Shown here: positions 9,308 to 18,770 of the stretch, piece by piece | Layout: every line of letters starts with the position of its first letter | Numbering within the stretch: the stretch's first letter is position 1 | From: Alcanivorax sp. | GTDB lineage: Bacteria > Pseudomonadota > Gammaproteobacteria > Pseudomonadales > Alcanivoracaceae | Direction of reading: 5' to 3' | Assembly: GCF_002733835.1 (NCBI RefSeq) | Contig: NZ_NVWY01000001.1 | Location: 205,337-269,336, forward strand | DNA length: 64,000 bases | Position numbers and translations under genes: made by a program | Notes under the pieces: model-generated | The model's database searches: none | Told to the model about the DNA's origin: nothing | Seen by the model: the letters and a program-made list of their open reading frames with translations, nothing else

Positions 9308-10122
9308 TGCAGCAGCGCATACAGCTCCTGGCGCTTCAAGCCAGTGTGAGCCGCCATGATTTTGGCCACCCTCGACACCGGCAACTCAGCCAACAAGGTT
9401 TTTGCCAGCGCTTCGTCCTTTTCTGTCCACGCTGACGATTGCGCCAGCGGCGACAGCACCAGCACCAGCTCGCCGCGTCGCTGGTTACTGTCCGACGCCA
9501 CCCAATCGCAGATTTCAGCCACCGGACCACGCCGAATCGTTTCAAATTGCTTGGTCAGCTCACGGCACAGGGTAATTTCACGATCTTTTTCAACCAGCTC
9601 TTTCAGGGTTTCCAAAAAGGACAACACCCGGTGAGGCGCCTCATAGATAATACTTGTGACTGACAAGGCCGCCAGGCGCGCAATGGCTTGCTGACGCGGC
9701 GCGCCCTTGGCTGGCACAAAGCCTTCGAACAGGAAACGATCGGAAGGCTGTCCCGCTGCCGCCAATGCAGCCAACAACGCTGACGCGCCCGGAATAGGCA
9801 CCACGCTTACCTGTGCCTCCTGGCAGGCTCGAACCAGCCTGTAGCCGGGATCACTAATCAACGGCGTCCCCGCATCACTGATCAGCGCCCCCTGCTCGCC
9901 ACCCTGCAACCGCGCCACCAACTCATCGCTGCGCTGGCTTTCATTATGGTCATGGCAACTGATCATGCGGTTGCGGATACCCAACTGATCAAGCATCCGC
10001 TGGCTATGCCGGGTGTCCTCCGCCGCAATCCAGTCCACCTCCGCCAGTACGTCAATCGCCCGACGGGTAATGTCATCCAAATGACCGATCGGTGTACTGA
10101 CAATAAACAAAGTCCCGCTCAT
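9292..10122 (-). CDS. rsmI: 16S rRNA (cytidine1402-2'-O)-methyltransferase RsmI
   Basis: SAM-dependent tetrapyrrole-methylase-fold enzyme that methylates the ribose of C1402, the nucleotide whose base is methylated by RsmH. The 276 residues include the N-terminal STPIGHLDDITRRA and SDAGTPLISDPG, both diagnostic. It is divergent from lpoA with 79 bases between them, the same arrangement as yraL/yraM in E. coli. The last codons and stop fall inside a heptad-periodic sequence, so the extreme C-terminus (IES) may be repeat-derived. Confidence 0.97.
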   Translation of the reverse strand: MSGTLFIVSTPIGHLDDITRRAIDVLAEVDWIAAEDTRHSQRMLDQLGIRNRMISCHDHNESQRSDELVARLQGGEQGALISDAGTPLISDPGYRLVRACQEAQVSVVPIPGASALLAALAAAGQPSDRFLFEGFVPAKGAPRQQAIARLAALSVTSIIYEAPHRVLSFLETLKELVEKDREITLCRELTKQFETIRRGPVAEICDWVASDSNQRRGELVLVLSPLAQSSAWTEKDEALAKTLLAELPVSRVAKIMAAHTGLKRQELYALLQSIES

Positions 10123-10163
10123 ATTCGTGCACTACTCAAGTGTTAAGACGCCCGGAAAGCGCC

Positions 10164-10169
10164 TACAAT
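10164..10169 (+). promoter_or_regulatory. Possible -10 element for lpoA
   Basis: TACAAT lies 33 bases before the lpoA start. The hexamer 17 bases upstream (TGTTAA) is a poor -35 match, so only the -10 is reasonably supported. Confidence 0.35.
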
Positions 10170-10201
10170 AGCCGCTTCATTCTGGTAATACGAACCTCGC
10201 C

Positions 10202-12082
10202 ATGGAATTTAGAAAGGCTTATCTGGCAGCACTTCTGGCTGCCGCTGTAGTGGCCGGCTGCTCCACCACTCCTTCATCAAAGACCAAGGTCTATGAAACC
10301 CCCGCCGTTGCCACGCCCCGCGCACCGACAGACGCGCCCGCTGCGCTCTCTGCCGCCCGCAACCAACTTGCCGGCATGGATGCCGACGAACGCATTACCT
10401 CTACGCTATCCTGGGCCTCCACCTATCTGGGCGAAAAACGGGCTGCCGATGCAAGCCAATTGCTCGCCGACCTGAACCCCGGACAACTCAGCAGTGAGCA
10501 GCGTTTTACCTGGTTGCTACTCAGCGGCCGCGCCCAGCTCGGCCAACAGCAAGCGGACAAGACCCTGACACTGCTACAGCAGTACCAGGACGAAATACTG
10601 CAATATCCCGCCGAGCATCAAGCCCAGCTGGATCTGTTGCGCGCCGACGCCCTGGCCATGCAAGGCAAGCTGCTGGACAGCCTGCAGCAACGCGTCGCCG
10701 CCCACCCGCTCCTCAGCGAGGATGACCAGGGCTACAACCACAACATGATCTGGCAGCTGCTGATGCAACTGCCCAACACCGATCTGGCCGACGCCATCGA
10801 TGGCAGCAGTGGCGACTTGCGTGGCTGGCTTACCCTGGCCCAGCTGTACCGCGACCCCATTGCCGACCTGGACGCCCAGGTCACCCGGCTGAATCAGTGG
10901 AGCGCCCAGTGGCGTACCCACCCGGCCATCGACGATGTGCCGCAAATGCTGGACGCCCTGGAAAAAGCCGCCAGCCAGCGCCCCAGCCAGGTCGCCATCC
11001 TGCTGCCGACCACCGGCCCACTGCAAACCGCCGGCAAGGCCCTGCAGGAAGGCATCATGACCGCCTTTTACCAGCAGCAGAAAAACGGCCAACCGCCCAC
11101 GTTGCGCTTCTACGATTCCGGTGGCGACGATGTGCTTGCGGTGTATCAACAAGCCGTCACGGATGGCGCTGATTTCGTTCTCGGCCCTCTGGCCAAAGAC
11201 AAAGCTGCAACCATCGCGGCCCAGGGCACGCTGCCAGTCACCACACTGGCATTGAACTACATCGACACCGACAACCGCCCCGATAATTTTTTCCAGTTTG
11301 GCCTGGCGCCGGAAGATGAAGCCCGCCAGATTGCTAACCATGGCGCCCGCAAAGGCGCCCTGCAGGCCGGCATTCTCTATCCGGAAGGAGAATGGGGTGC
11401 CCGGGTTGCCCAGGCCTTCGTTGATCGCTGGCAGGAGCTGGGCGGCTCAGTCACCATCACTCGCACCTACCAGGAAGGGCCCAGCATCGGCGAAACCGTC
11501 AAGGAAATGCTGCTGGTGGCACAAAGCCAGAAACGCGGCAATGCTGTCAGCCGTTTCACCAGCCTGAAGATGGATAACCAGCCTCGCCGTCGCCAGGACA
11601 TGGATTTCCTGTTCCTGCTTGCTGACCCCAATCAGGGGCGCCAGGTGAAACCCGCACTGAACTTCCACTACGCCAAAGACCTGCCGGTCTACTCCACCGC
11701 CCTGATTTACAGCGGTGAAGACAACCCTCGTCGTGACCAGGATCTTAACGGCATCCGCTTTGTCGACATGCCCTGGATTCTCACTGACGACAACCAGGCC
11801 CTGCATGACGCCGCCAACGAGCAATGGCCAGACGGCCATGGCCGCTACGAACGCCTGTTTGCCATGGGCATCGATGCCTACCGGCTGCAAGGGCGGCTGT
11901 ATCTGCTGAACGCCCTGCCCTCCAGCGAGCTCCCCGGTGTCACCGGCCGCCTGCACATGGAAAACCAGCGCATTGTTCGCGAACTGAACTGGGCGGTTTT
12001 TGTGGGCGGCAAGGCAAAAACGCTGCCACAAGTGACCGAGACAGGCCAAAACAACCTTCCCCATGCCGCTACTACGCAGTAA
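10202..12082 (+). CDS. lpoA: Penicillin-binding protein activator LpoA
   Basis: Outer-membrane lipoprotein that reaches through the periplasm to stimulate the bifunctional synthase PBP1a. The 626 residues start with a signal peptide and lipobox VAGC (lipidated C20), followed by an alpha-helical TPR-like N-terminal half and a C-terminal half of periplasmic-binding-protein type I fold (from about residue 260, QVAILLPTTGPLQ). It heads a plus-strand run lpoA-yraN-diaA-dolP, identical in order to E. coli yraM-N-O-P. The stop overlaps the yraN start by 20 bases. Confidence 0.95.
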   Translation: MEFRKAYLAALLAAAVVAGCSTTPSSKTKVYETPAVATPRAPTDAPAALSAARNQLAGMDADERITSTLSWASTYLGEKRAADASQLLADLNPGQLSSEQRFTWLLLSGRAQLGQQQADKTLTLLQQYQDEILQYPAEHQAQLDLLRADALAMQGKLLDSLQQRVAAHPLLSEDDQGYNHNMIWQLLMQLPNTDLADAIDGSSGDLRGWLTLAQLYRDPIADLDAQVTRLNQWSAQWRTHPAIDDVPQMLDALEKAASQRPSQVAILLPTTGPLQTAGKALQEGIMTAFYQQQKNGQPPTLRFYDSGGDDVLAVYQQAVTDGADFVLGPLAKDKAATIAAQGTLPVTTLALNYIDTDNRPDNFFQFGLAPEDEARQIANHGARKGALQAGILYPEGEWGARVAQAFVDRWQELGGSVTITRTYQEGPSIGETVKEMLLVAQSQKRGNAVSRFTSLKMDNQPRRRQDMDFLFLLADPNQGRQVKPALNFHYAKDLPVYSTALIYSGEDNPRRDQDLNGIRFVDMPWILTDDNQALHDAANEQWPDGHGRYERLFAMGIDAYRLQGRLYLLNALPSSELPGVTGRLHMENQRIVRELNWAVFVGGKAKTLPQVTETGQNNLPHAATTQ

Positions 12083-12440
12083 GAAAGACACCGGCCGGGA
12101 CGCGGAAAAGCTTGCCGCGAAGTGGCTGGTCGACCAGGGACTGACCGTTGTGGAGCGCAACTTCCATTGCCGTCAGGGAGAAATTGATCTGATCCTGCTG
12201 GATCAGGACACTCTGGTCTTCACCGAAGTACGCTGGCGCAAACACCAGAGCCATGGTGGCGCGCTTGCCTCGGTGGATCAGAATAAACAACGGCGACTGA
12301 TCAGCGCGGCCCAGCACTTTCTGGCCCGCCACCCGGAACATCATCACCGGCCCTGCCGATTCGATGTGCTGGGCATGGAACCGGACAACCAGCAGACTGT
12401 CCTTTACCAATGGATACAAAACGCCTTTTATAGCGAATAA
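12063..12440 (+). CDS. yraN: UPF0102 family protein YraN (nuclease fold)
   Basis: Protein of 125 residues with the restriction-endonuclease-like core of the YraN family: GRDAEKLAAKWL, then GEIDLILLD with the putative metal-binding Glu-Ile-Asp, then VFTEVRWRK. Cellular role is not established for the family; links to DNA processing are inferred from the fold. It overlaps lpoA by 20 bases in another frame, indicating coupling. The start ATG at 12063 is the only one that preserves the N-terminal GRDAE region. Confidence 0.93.
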   Translation: MPLLRSKKDTGRDAEKLAAKWLVDQGLTVVERNFHCRQGEIDLILLDQDTLVFTEVRWRKHQSHGGALASVDQNKQRRLISAAQHFLARHPEHHHRPCRFDVLGMEPDNQQTVLYQWIQNAFYSE

Positions 12441-12467
12441 GCTACACAGCAGAATGTGAAAGATTGA

Positions 12468-13096
<629 letters not shown>

Positions 13097-13097
<1 letters not shown>

Positions 13098-13684
13098 TGG
13101 TCGCACGCTTCATCCGCTTATCGACTCTTGCAACCCTGGCTCTGTTGTTCAGCCTGACCACCGGGTGCGCCTCCCTGTCCAAGGGCATGTCCGACCAGCC
13201 CACGGACCAGGATCATGGCTCACGGACTCTTGGCGCCTTTGTGGAAGATGGCAACATCGAGCGAAAAGTCGCCGTCAACCTGTCGCGGGCCAGCGCCGAG
13301 CTGGACGAGTCCCGTATCGTGGTAGTCAGCTACAACGGCAACGTCTTGCTTGCAGGCCAGGTAGCCAATGAAGACCTGAGCACCCAGGCGGAAAATATCG
13401 CCAGCCAGGTACGCCATGTGCGCAACGTGCACAACGAACTGCAGATAGTGGGCTCAGGCTCCTTCCTGGCTCGCACCAATGACACCTGGCTCACCAGCAA
13501 GGTAAAAAGCCGCCTGCTGATCAACGGCGATGCGCCGGGCTGGCGCACCAAGGTGGTGACGGAAAACGGCGTGGTCTACCTGATGGGCCTGCTCACCCAT
13601 GCCGAAGCCGACGCCGTGGTCGCCCAGGTACAGAAGGTGTATGGCGTACAGAAGATCGTAAAGATCATCGAGTATATCGACTAG
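13097..13684 (+). CDS. dolP: BON-domain outer-membrane lipoprotein DolP (YraP)
   Basis: Lipoprotein of 195 residues: signal peptide with lipobox TTGC (C24), then two BON domains (about 50-115 and 125-195) that bind anionic phospholipid. In E. coli DolP supports outer-membrane integrity and localises to the septum. The ATG overlaps the diaA stop (TAATG) and GGAGG lies six bases upstream, which rules out a longer upstream start. A bidirectional terminator follows the gene. Confidence 0.93.
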
Positions 13685-13731
13685 GCGCTGCGCGCCGGCA
13701 ACCCACCTCCGCGTCACGGCCCACGGAAAAC

Positions 13732-13759
13732 AAAAAGCCCGCTCAGTGAGCGGGCTTTT
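13732..13759. terminator. Bidirectional terminator between dolP and sspB
   Basis: A5, GCCCGCT, loop CAGTG, AGCGGGC, T4. The A-run on one side and T-run on the other serve both converging genes. Confidence 0.85.
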
Positions 13760-13794
13760 GCGTGTTGCATGCAGCGTGAGGCGTGCTGCGTCTC
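13760..13794. repeat. Heptad repeat array after the dolP/sspB terminator
   Basis: Five units GCGTGTT GCATGCA GCGTGAG GCGTGCT GCGTCTC, four of them GCGTNNN, between the terminator and the sspB stop. A second arm on the dolP side is only faint (13700-13725). Confidence 0.6.
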
Positions 13795-13800
13795 ACTTTC

Positions 13801-14202
13801 TTATTTTACCACTTTCAGGTGGCTGACCTTGCCTTTGCCTTCCTCTTTCTTCTCAGGCTCCGGGGTCGTCGGTGGCTCCGGTGGGTCCACCGGGTCAAAC
13901 GCCATACCCTGGCCGTTTTCACGGGCAAAGATCGCTACCACCGCATTCACTGGCACCCGGATCGTCATGGGCATGCCACCAAAGCGGGCAGAAAAGGCAA
14001 TTTCATCATTATCCGCCACAAACTGGGTTACCGCGCGCGGCGCAATGTTCAGCACGATCTGGCCGTCCTGCACAAAGTCCTGCGGCACTTCCACACCCGG
14101 GAAACTGGCATTCACTGCCAGGTGGGTAGTCAGGCCGTTATCGCAGATCCATTCGTGGATCGCCCGTATCAGATACGGGCGATTGGAGGTCATTTCGGAC
14201 AT
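13801..14202 (-). CDS. sspB: ClpXP protease specificity-enhancing factor SspB
   Basis: Adaptor that binds ssrA-tagged peptides and delivers them to ClpXP. The 133 residues have the folded SspB domain (about 1-100, with YLIRAIHEWICDNGLTTHL and FSARFGG), an acidic and Pro-rich linker, and a basic C-terminal tail ending SHLKVVK, which matches the ClpX-binding tail of the family. Two bases separate it from sspA upstream, so the pair is one operon as in E. coli. Confidence 0.97.
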   Translation of the reverse strand: MSEMTSNRPYLIRAIHEWICDNGLTTHLAVNASFPGVEVPQDFVQDGQIVLNIAPRAVTQFVADNDEIAFSARFGGMPMTIRVPVNAVVAIFARENGQGMAFDPVDPPEPPTTPEPEKKEEGKGKVSHLKVVK

Positions 14203-14204
14203 GG

Positions 14205-14843
14205 TTACAGCGGGTTACGCAGTTCGCGCTCGGCGTCGGTCAGGCTGGCCTGGAACGCATCACGATCAAACAGACGCTCGGCGTAGTCCAGCAACGGCTT
14301 GACCTGCTTGGCAGGCAGCTCAATACCCAACGCCGGCAACCGCCACAAGATCGGCGCCACCACGCAGTCCACCAAGGTGAACTCTTCGCTCATGAAGTAC
14401 GGCAGCTCGCTGAAGATCGGCGCGGTGGCAATAATCGCCTCACGCAGTTCCTTGCGACGCTTGTTCAGGCTGGCGTCTTTCTCTTCACCGGCCAGGATCG
14501 CATCCACATGACCACACCAGTCACGCTCCACGCGGTGAATCAACAGGCGGCTCTGGGCACGCGCCACCGGGTAAACCGGCAACAACGGCGGATGCGGGAA
14601 ACGCTCGTCCAGATACTCCATGATCACCGTGGACTGAAACAGGGTCAGCTCACGATCAACCAGCGTGGGCACTTCATTGTACGGGTTCAGCGAGGCCAGA
14701 TCTTCCGGCTTGTTGCTGCTGTCCACATCAACGATATCGACTGTGACCCCTTTTTCTGCCAGCACGATACGCACGCGATGGCTGTAATGATCTTCCGGGG
14801 AAGAAAAGAAAGTCATTGAAGAACGCTTGGTCACCACACCCAT
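14205..14843 (-). CDS. sspA: Stringent starvation protein A SspA
   Basis: RNA polymerase-associated protein with a glutathione-transferase fold: thioredoxin-like N-terminal domain (about 10-85) with [18 protein letters not shown] and [13 protein letters not shown], then an all-helical C-terminal domain. SspA acts in stationary-phase and acid-stress gene control. The 212 residues match the family. The first ATG (14843) has GGAG 11 bases upstream; MTFFSS nine codons later is a possible alternative start, so the N-terminal eight or nine residues are uncertain. Confidence 0.95.
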   Translation of the reverse strand: MGVVTKRSSMTFFSSPEDHYSHRVRIVLAEKGVTVDIVDVDSSNKPEDLASLNPYNEVPTLVDRELTLFQSTVIMEYLDERFPHPPLLPVYPVARAQSRLLIHRVERDWCGHVDAILAGEEKDASLNKRRKELREAIIATAPIFSELPYFMSEEFTLVDCVVAPILWRLPALGIELPAKQVKPLLDYAERLFDRDAFQASLTDAERELRNPL

Positions 14844-14880
14844 TGTCGAGTCATCTCCACACTAGTGATCTATAACAGAA

Positions 14881-14910
14881 ACAGGGTAACCGCTTACGCG
14901 GATACCCTGT
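14881..14910 (-). terminator. Terminator after petABC
   Basis: Minus strand ACAGGGTA-CCGC, loop, GCGG-TACCCTGT with one mismatch, followed by TTTCTGTT. Placed 28 bases after the cytochrome c1 stop. Confidence 0.65.
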
Positions 14911-14937
14911 TCAACGCTGGAATCCTACACTGAAGTA

Positions 14938-15594
14938 TCAGTGTACGTCTTTCCAGTATTCCTTTTTGAGCAGGTAAGCCGGGATCAACAGGATGCCCAG
15001 GAAGACCAGCACATAAACACCCAGACGTTCACGCTGCGGGCGAACCGGCTCCGCAGTGTAGGTCAGGAAGTTAGTGATATCGCCCATGGCCTGCTTGAAC
15101 TCGTCTTCGCCCAACTCTTCTTCCAGACCCGCCATCACGTGGGGCATACCCACGCTCGGGAACACATGGTTGTTGTAACCGAACGGACGGGACTCATCTT
15201 CGTAGAAGTTGATCAGGTACGAATACACCCAGTCGGAAGAACGGTACCGGGTCACCATGGTGAGATCCGGCGGTGCATTACCAAACCACTTCTTCGCGTC
15301 GTCCTGGTCCATGGCGTTATGCATCTGGTCACCGAACTTGTCACTGACGAAGTTCAGGTTCTCCATCACCAGCTCTTCCGGCATGTCCAGATCTTCCGCC
15401 ATGCGGCTGTAGCGCTGGTACTGCAGGGTATGGCAACCCAGGCAGTAGTTGACGAACAGCTTGGCACCGTTTTGCAGGCTGACCTTGTCTTGCAGGTTTA
15501 CCGGCGCTTTAACCACGTACTCGTTGTGGCCACCGCCAGCCGCGAATGCGACCAACGGCAGGCAGCTGAAAAGAATAACCGCTAGTTTCTTCAT
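14938..15594 (-). CDS. petC: Ubiquinol-cytochrome c reductase cytochrome c1 subunit
   Basis: Haem c subunit of the bc1 complex, passing electrons from the Rieske protein to soluble cytochrome c at the periplasmic face. The 218 residues have a Sec signal peptide (cleavage after about A18), the haem site CLGCH at 51-55, an axial Met in PSVGMPHVM (M150 or M154) and one C-terminal transmembrane anchor (about 192-212). It overlaps petB by one base and ends the petABC operon. Confidence 0.97.
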   Translation of the reverse strand: MKKLAVILFSCLPLVAFAAGGGHNEYVVKAPVNLQDKVSLQNGAKLFVNYCLGCHTLQYQRYSRMAEDLDMPEELVMENLNFVSDKFGDQMHNAMDQDDAKKWFGNAPPDLTMVTRYRSSDWVYSYLINFYEDESRPFGYNNHVFPSVGMPHVMAGLEEELGEDEFKQAMGDITNFLTYTAEPVRPQRERLGVYVLVFLGILLIPAYLLKKEYWKDVH

Positions 15595-16877
15595 CAGTGT
15601 CCCCCCGTTACCCGTTCCGGAACCGGCTTGGATTTCTCGAATTTATGCACGAACGGCATGATCAGCAGGAAGTAGCTGAAATAATAGATCGTGCCGAACT
15701 GCGCCATCATCGTCTTGCCTGGAGTTGCCGGCTGAGTACCGAAATAGCCCAGCATCAGGAAGTCCAGCACGAAGAGCGTCATGAAGATCTTGCTCCAGAT
15801 ACCGCGATAGCGAATGGACTTCACCGGGTGACGATCCAGCCACGGGATCACGAACAGGATCACGATCGCGCCGCCCATGGCCACCAGACCCCATGCCTTG
15901 GAAGACATGATGAAGTCGATGGTTGTGGCACGCAGCATGGCGTAATACGGGCCGTAGTACCAAACCGGCGCAATGTGGTCAGGAGTTTTCAGCGGGTTGG
16001 CCGGCTCGAAGTTCGGCTTCTCCAACAGGTAACCACCACCATCCGGGAAGAAGAAGATCACCACGGAGAAGATCATCAGGAAGACAATCACGCCGGGCAG
16101 GTCCTTCACGGTGTAGTAAGGGTGGAACGGAATGCCGTCAACCGGAACGCCGTTTTCATCCTTGTTCTGCTTGATTTCCACGCCGTCCGGGTTGTTGGAA
16201 CCCACTTCGTGCAGCGCCAGAATGTGCAGCACCACCAGAGCAAGCAACACAATCGGAATAGCGACAACGTGCAGCGCGAAGAACTTGTTCACCGTGGCAG
16301 TGGACAGCAGGTAATCGCCGCGCACCCAGGTAGTCAGGCCTTCACCAATTTCCTTGGCGTCTGCCGCACTAATGAACGGCAGCAGATCAAACGGGATCGC
16401 GCCCGCCAGGGAGATAATTACCTGGGCACCCCAGTAGGACATGTTGCCCCAGGGCAGTACGTAACCGAGGAAACCTTCGGCCATCAGCGCCAGGTAGATC
16501 AGCATACCGAAGATCCACACCAGCTCCCGCGGCGGCTTGTAGGAGCCGTACATCAGGCCACGGAACATGTGCAGGTACACCACAGCAAAGAACGCAGACG
16601 CGCCCACTGCGTGCATGTAGCGGATCAGCCAGCCCCACTCCACATCACGCATGATGTATTCAACGGAGGCAAAGCCTTCGTTGGGGGAGAAGAACATGGT
16701 CAGCCAGATGCCGGTGAGCAGCTGGTTTACAAGCACCACGATGGAAAGCACACCAAAGTAGTACCAGAAGTTGAAGTTCTTCGGCGCATAGTATTCGGAC
16801 ATGTGACGCTTGTAGGCGTCTACCACGGGCAGACGGGCATCTACCCAATCGACAACGCGATTCACCATTCCCATCAT
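15594..16877 (-). CDS. petB: Ubiquinol-cytochrome c reductase cytochrome b subunit
   Basis: Membrane core of the bc1 complex holding both b haems and the two quinol/quinone sites. The 427 residues show eight main hydrophobic helices, haem-ligand histidines in the second and fourth helices (for example HAVGASAFFAVVYLHMFRG), and a Qo-site motif PDH in the second half. Full length, not a split b6/IV form. Start overlaps the petA stop by four bases. Confidence 0.97.
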   Translation of the reverse strand: MMGMVNRVVDWVDARLPVVDAYKRHMSEYYAPKNFNFWYYFGVLSIVVLVNQLLTGIWLTMFFSPNEGFASVEYIMRDVEWGWLIRYMHAVGASAFFAVVYLHMFRGLMYGSYKPPRELVWIFGMLIYLALMAEGFLGYVLPWGNMSYWGAQVIISLAGAIPFDLLPFISAADAKEIGEGLTTWVRGDYLLSTATVNKFFALHVVAIPIVLLALVVLHILALHEVGSNNPDGVEIKQNKDENGVPVDGIPFHPYYTVKDLPGVIVFLMIFSVVIFFFPDGGGYLLEKPNFEPANPLKTPDHIAPVWYYGPYYAMLRATTIDFIMSSKAWGLVAMGGAIVILFVIPWLDRHPVKSIRYRGIWSKIFMTLFVLDFLMLGYFGTQPATPGKTMMAQFGTIYYFSYFLLIMPFVHKFEKSKPVPERVTGGH

Positions 16878-17461
16878 GCCTTGGTCTCCCCTTCCTCAGA
16901 GCCGACGATAACGACAGCTTCGCTCAGGTAAGAATGCGGCGGAACCACCAGATTGGTGGGTGCCGGAACGCTCTTGTACACCCGGCCGGCCAGATCGAAC
17001 TTGGAGCCATGACAGGGGCAGAAGAAGCCACCATGCTCCAGTTCTACCGTCGGCTGATCCTCAAAGAGCGGGGAGCAGCCCAGGTGAGTACAAGTACCAA
17101 TCAGGACCAGATATTCCTTCTTGATAGAGCGCCACTCGTTTCTGGCATATTCCGGCTGCTGATCCGCTTCGGAAGCAGGGTCACGAAGCTTCTCGTCCAG
17201 CTTCGGCAAGGTATCCAGCATATCGTCCGTGCGACGCACCACCCAGATGGGCTGGCCTCGCCATTCTTCTACTACGCGCTGCCCCGCTTCCAACCGGCCA
17301 ATATCCACTTTTACCGGCGCACCGGCATTTTTGGCTTTGGCACTAGGTTGCCAGGACTTAACGAAAGGTACAGCCACGCCAACGGCTCCTGCGGCACCAA
17401 TCGCCGAAGTCAAGCCAATCAGGAAAGTGCGGCGGCTGCTATTAACGCCGTCGTTGCTCAT
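16874..17461 (-). CDS. petA: Ubiquinol-cytochrome c reductase Rieske iron-sulfur subunit
   Basis: Carries the 2Fe-2S cluster that takes the first electron from quinol. The 195 residues start with a twin-arginine type anchor (RR at 10-11 then a hydrophobic helix to about 33). The two cluster boxes are complete: CTHLGC (C124, H126, C129) and CPCHGS (C148, C150, H151). First gene of petABC, with GGGGAG before the ATG and a promoter about 90 bases upstream. Confidence 0.98.
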   Translation of the reverse strand: MSNDGVNSSRRTFLIGLTSAIGAAGAVGVAVPFVKSWQPSAKAKNAGAPVKVDIGRLEAGQRVVEEWRGQPIWVVRRTDDMLDTLPKLDEKLRDPASEADQQPEYARNEWRSIKKEYLVLIGTCTHLGCSPLFEDQPTVELEHGGFFCPCHGSKFDLAGRVYKSVPAPTNLVVPPHSYLSEAVVIVGSEEGETKA

Positions 17462-17550
17462 TGAGTTATTCTCCCCTTAGATCCCACGCTCGGGGTTAAT
17501 CCGGGACGCGAAGTTTATCCTCGTGTCACGGACGGAGTAAGGCGGCGCAA

Positions 17551-17579
17551 ATGGTAAAGAAAAAGCCCACACCTGACAA
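17551..17579 (-). promoter_or_regulatory. Probable petABC promoter
   Basis: Minus strand -35 TTGTCA (17574-17579), 17-base spacer, -10 TACCAT (17551-17556), giving a leader of about 85 bases before petA. Confidence 0.5.
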
Positions 17580-17620
17580 CCGGTTATTACCCCGCCAGAA
17601 TCGCTAAACACCTGATTTGA

Positions 17621-17658
17621 ACACAAAAAAGCCCAGCATTGCTGGGCTTTTTTGTGTA
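17621..17658 (-). terminator. Terminator after rpsI
   Basis: Minus strand GCCCAGCA ATGCTGGGC hairpin followed by TTTTTTGTGTT. Strong intrinsic terminator; an A-run on the other side would also let it act on plus. Confidence 0.85.
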
Positions 17659-17675
17659 GCTGTAGTGCTTGAAGC

Positions 17676-18071
17676 TTAACGCTTGGAGAACTGCGGACGA
17701 CGACGCGCCTTGCGCAGACCCACTTTCTTACGCTCAACTTCACGGGCATCACGTGTCACGTAACCGGCACGACGCAGCTGACCACGCAGCTCACCGTCAT
17801 ACTCCATCAGCGCACGGGTAATACCGTGACGGATGGCGCCAGCCTGACCGTTGTTACCGCCACCGCTAACGGTAACCAGCACATCAAACTTGTCCGTCGC
17901 TTCCACCAGCTCCAGCGGTTGACGAACAACCATCTGGTTGGTTTTACGGCCGAAATACACATCCAGCGGGCGACCATTAACGCTGATCTTGCCACTACCC
18001 GGACGCAGAAAAACGCGAGCGGAAGAGGTCTTGCGGCGACCGGTTCCGTAGTTGGTTTCTACAGTTGCCAT
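17676..18071 (-). CDS. rpsI: 30S ribosomal protein S9
   Basis: 131 residues with the S9 signatures [14 protein letters not shown] and [15 protein letters not shown], and the C-terminal [11 protein letters not shown] whose last residues reach toward the P-site tRNA. Start is ATG 18071 with AAGGGG seven bases upstream; an in-frame TTG two codons earlier is not needed. Eleven bases separate it from rplM, the universal rplM-rpsI operon. Confidence 0.98.
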   Translation of the reverse strand: MATVETNYGTGRRKTSSARVFLRPGSGKISVNGRPLDVYFGRKTNQMVVRQPLELVEATDKFDVLVTVSGGGNNGQAGAIRHGITRALMEYDGELRGQLRRAGYVTRDAREVERKKVGLRKARRRPQFSKR

Positions 18072-18082
18072 CGACAAACCCC

Positions 18083-18511
18083 TTAAATTTCCAGCTGCTG
18101 CGGCTGCTGAGCGGTATGCGGATGCTCAGTGCCTGCGTAAACTTTCAGTTTGCGGAACATGGCGCGGCCCAGCGGGTTACGCGGCAACATGCCCTTGATC
18201 GCCTTCTCGATGATCATCTCAGGCTTTTCCGCCTGCAGAGTCGCAAAGTTGGCTTCTTTCAGGCCACCCGGGTAACCGGTGTGACGGTAATACATTTTGT
18301 CTGACGCCTTGTTACCGGTAACGGCCACTTTATCGGCATTGATCACAACAATGTAATCACCGGTATCGACATGTGGAGTAAACTCCGGCTTGTGCTTACC
18401 GCGCAGACGGCTGGCGACTTCAGTAGCCAACCGACCCAACGTTTTGCCGGAGGCGTCTACCACATACCAGTCGCGCTTTACGCTTTCCGGTTTTGCGCTG
18501 TAGGTCTTCAT
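18083..18511 (-). CDS. rplM: 50S ribosomal protein L13
   Basis: 142 residues, the normal length, starting [20 protein letters not shown] and containing [18 protein letters not shown] and the [18 protein letters not shown] stretch. The reading frame is open a further 14 codons upstream, but those lack conservation and the ATG at 18511 has AGGGC nearby, so the longer start is rejected. L13 is an early-binding 23S rRNA protein; the leader may be autoregulatory. Confidence 0.98.
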   Translation of the reverse strand: MKTYSAKPESVKRDWYVVDASGKTLGRLATEVASRLRGKHKPEFTPHVDTGDYIVVINADKVAVTGNKASDKMYYRHTGYPGGLKEANFATLQAEKPEMIIEKAIKGMLPRNPLGRAMFRKLKVYAGTEHPHTAQQPQQLEI

Positions 18512-18548
18512 GGAATTCTGCCCTAAATTCAATATGTTACGGGTAGTA

Positions 18549-18580
18549 AACACCCGCCGGCGACGGTTACGCCGGGCAAG
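18549..18580 (-). promoter_or_regulatory. GC-rich hairpin in the rplM leader
   Basis: Minus strand GCCCGGCG, loop TAACCGT, CGCCGGCGGG starts a few bases after the predicted transcription start and is followed by a GGGT..ACCC mini-stem. A structured leader fits autoregulation by L13, which is known in E. coli, but no specific binding motif can be shown here. Confidence 0.4.
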
Positions 18581-18589
18581 AGAGCGCGA

Positions 18590-18618
18590 ATTCTACCCAA
18601 GCCCCCAAAAGAACACAA
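18590..18618 (-). promoter_or_regulatory. Probable rplM-rpsI promoter
   Basis: Minus strand -35 TTGTGT (18613-18618), 17-base spacer, -10 TAGAAT (18590-18595). Leader of about 72 bases to rplM. Confidence 0.65.
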
Positions 18619-18770
18619 GCAGTTCGGGGGCATTTGTTGTCACGGCACCGGATGGCCACAGATAAAGCCATGCCCCTCTGTACAAGCGGGTCATTGTGAA
18701 GCCGGCGGCACCATGTTGAGATTGAGCGCGATTCTACACCCTTGCAGCCCCCTCTTTAAAGGAGCAGACA

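Noticed and set aside
15597..16931. 444-codon open frame on plus opposite petB
   Set aside because: Antisense shadow with His/Gln/Val-rich nonsense sequence; cytochrome b on minus has all family motifs.
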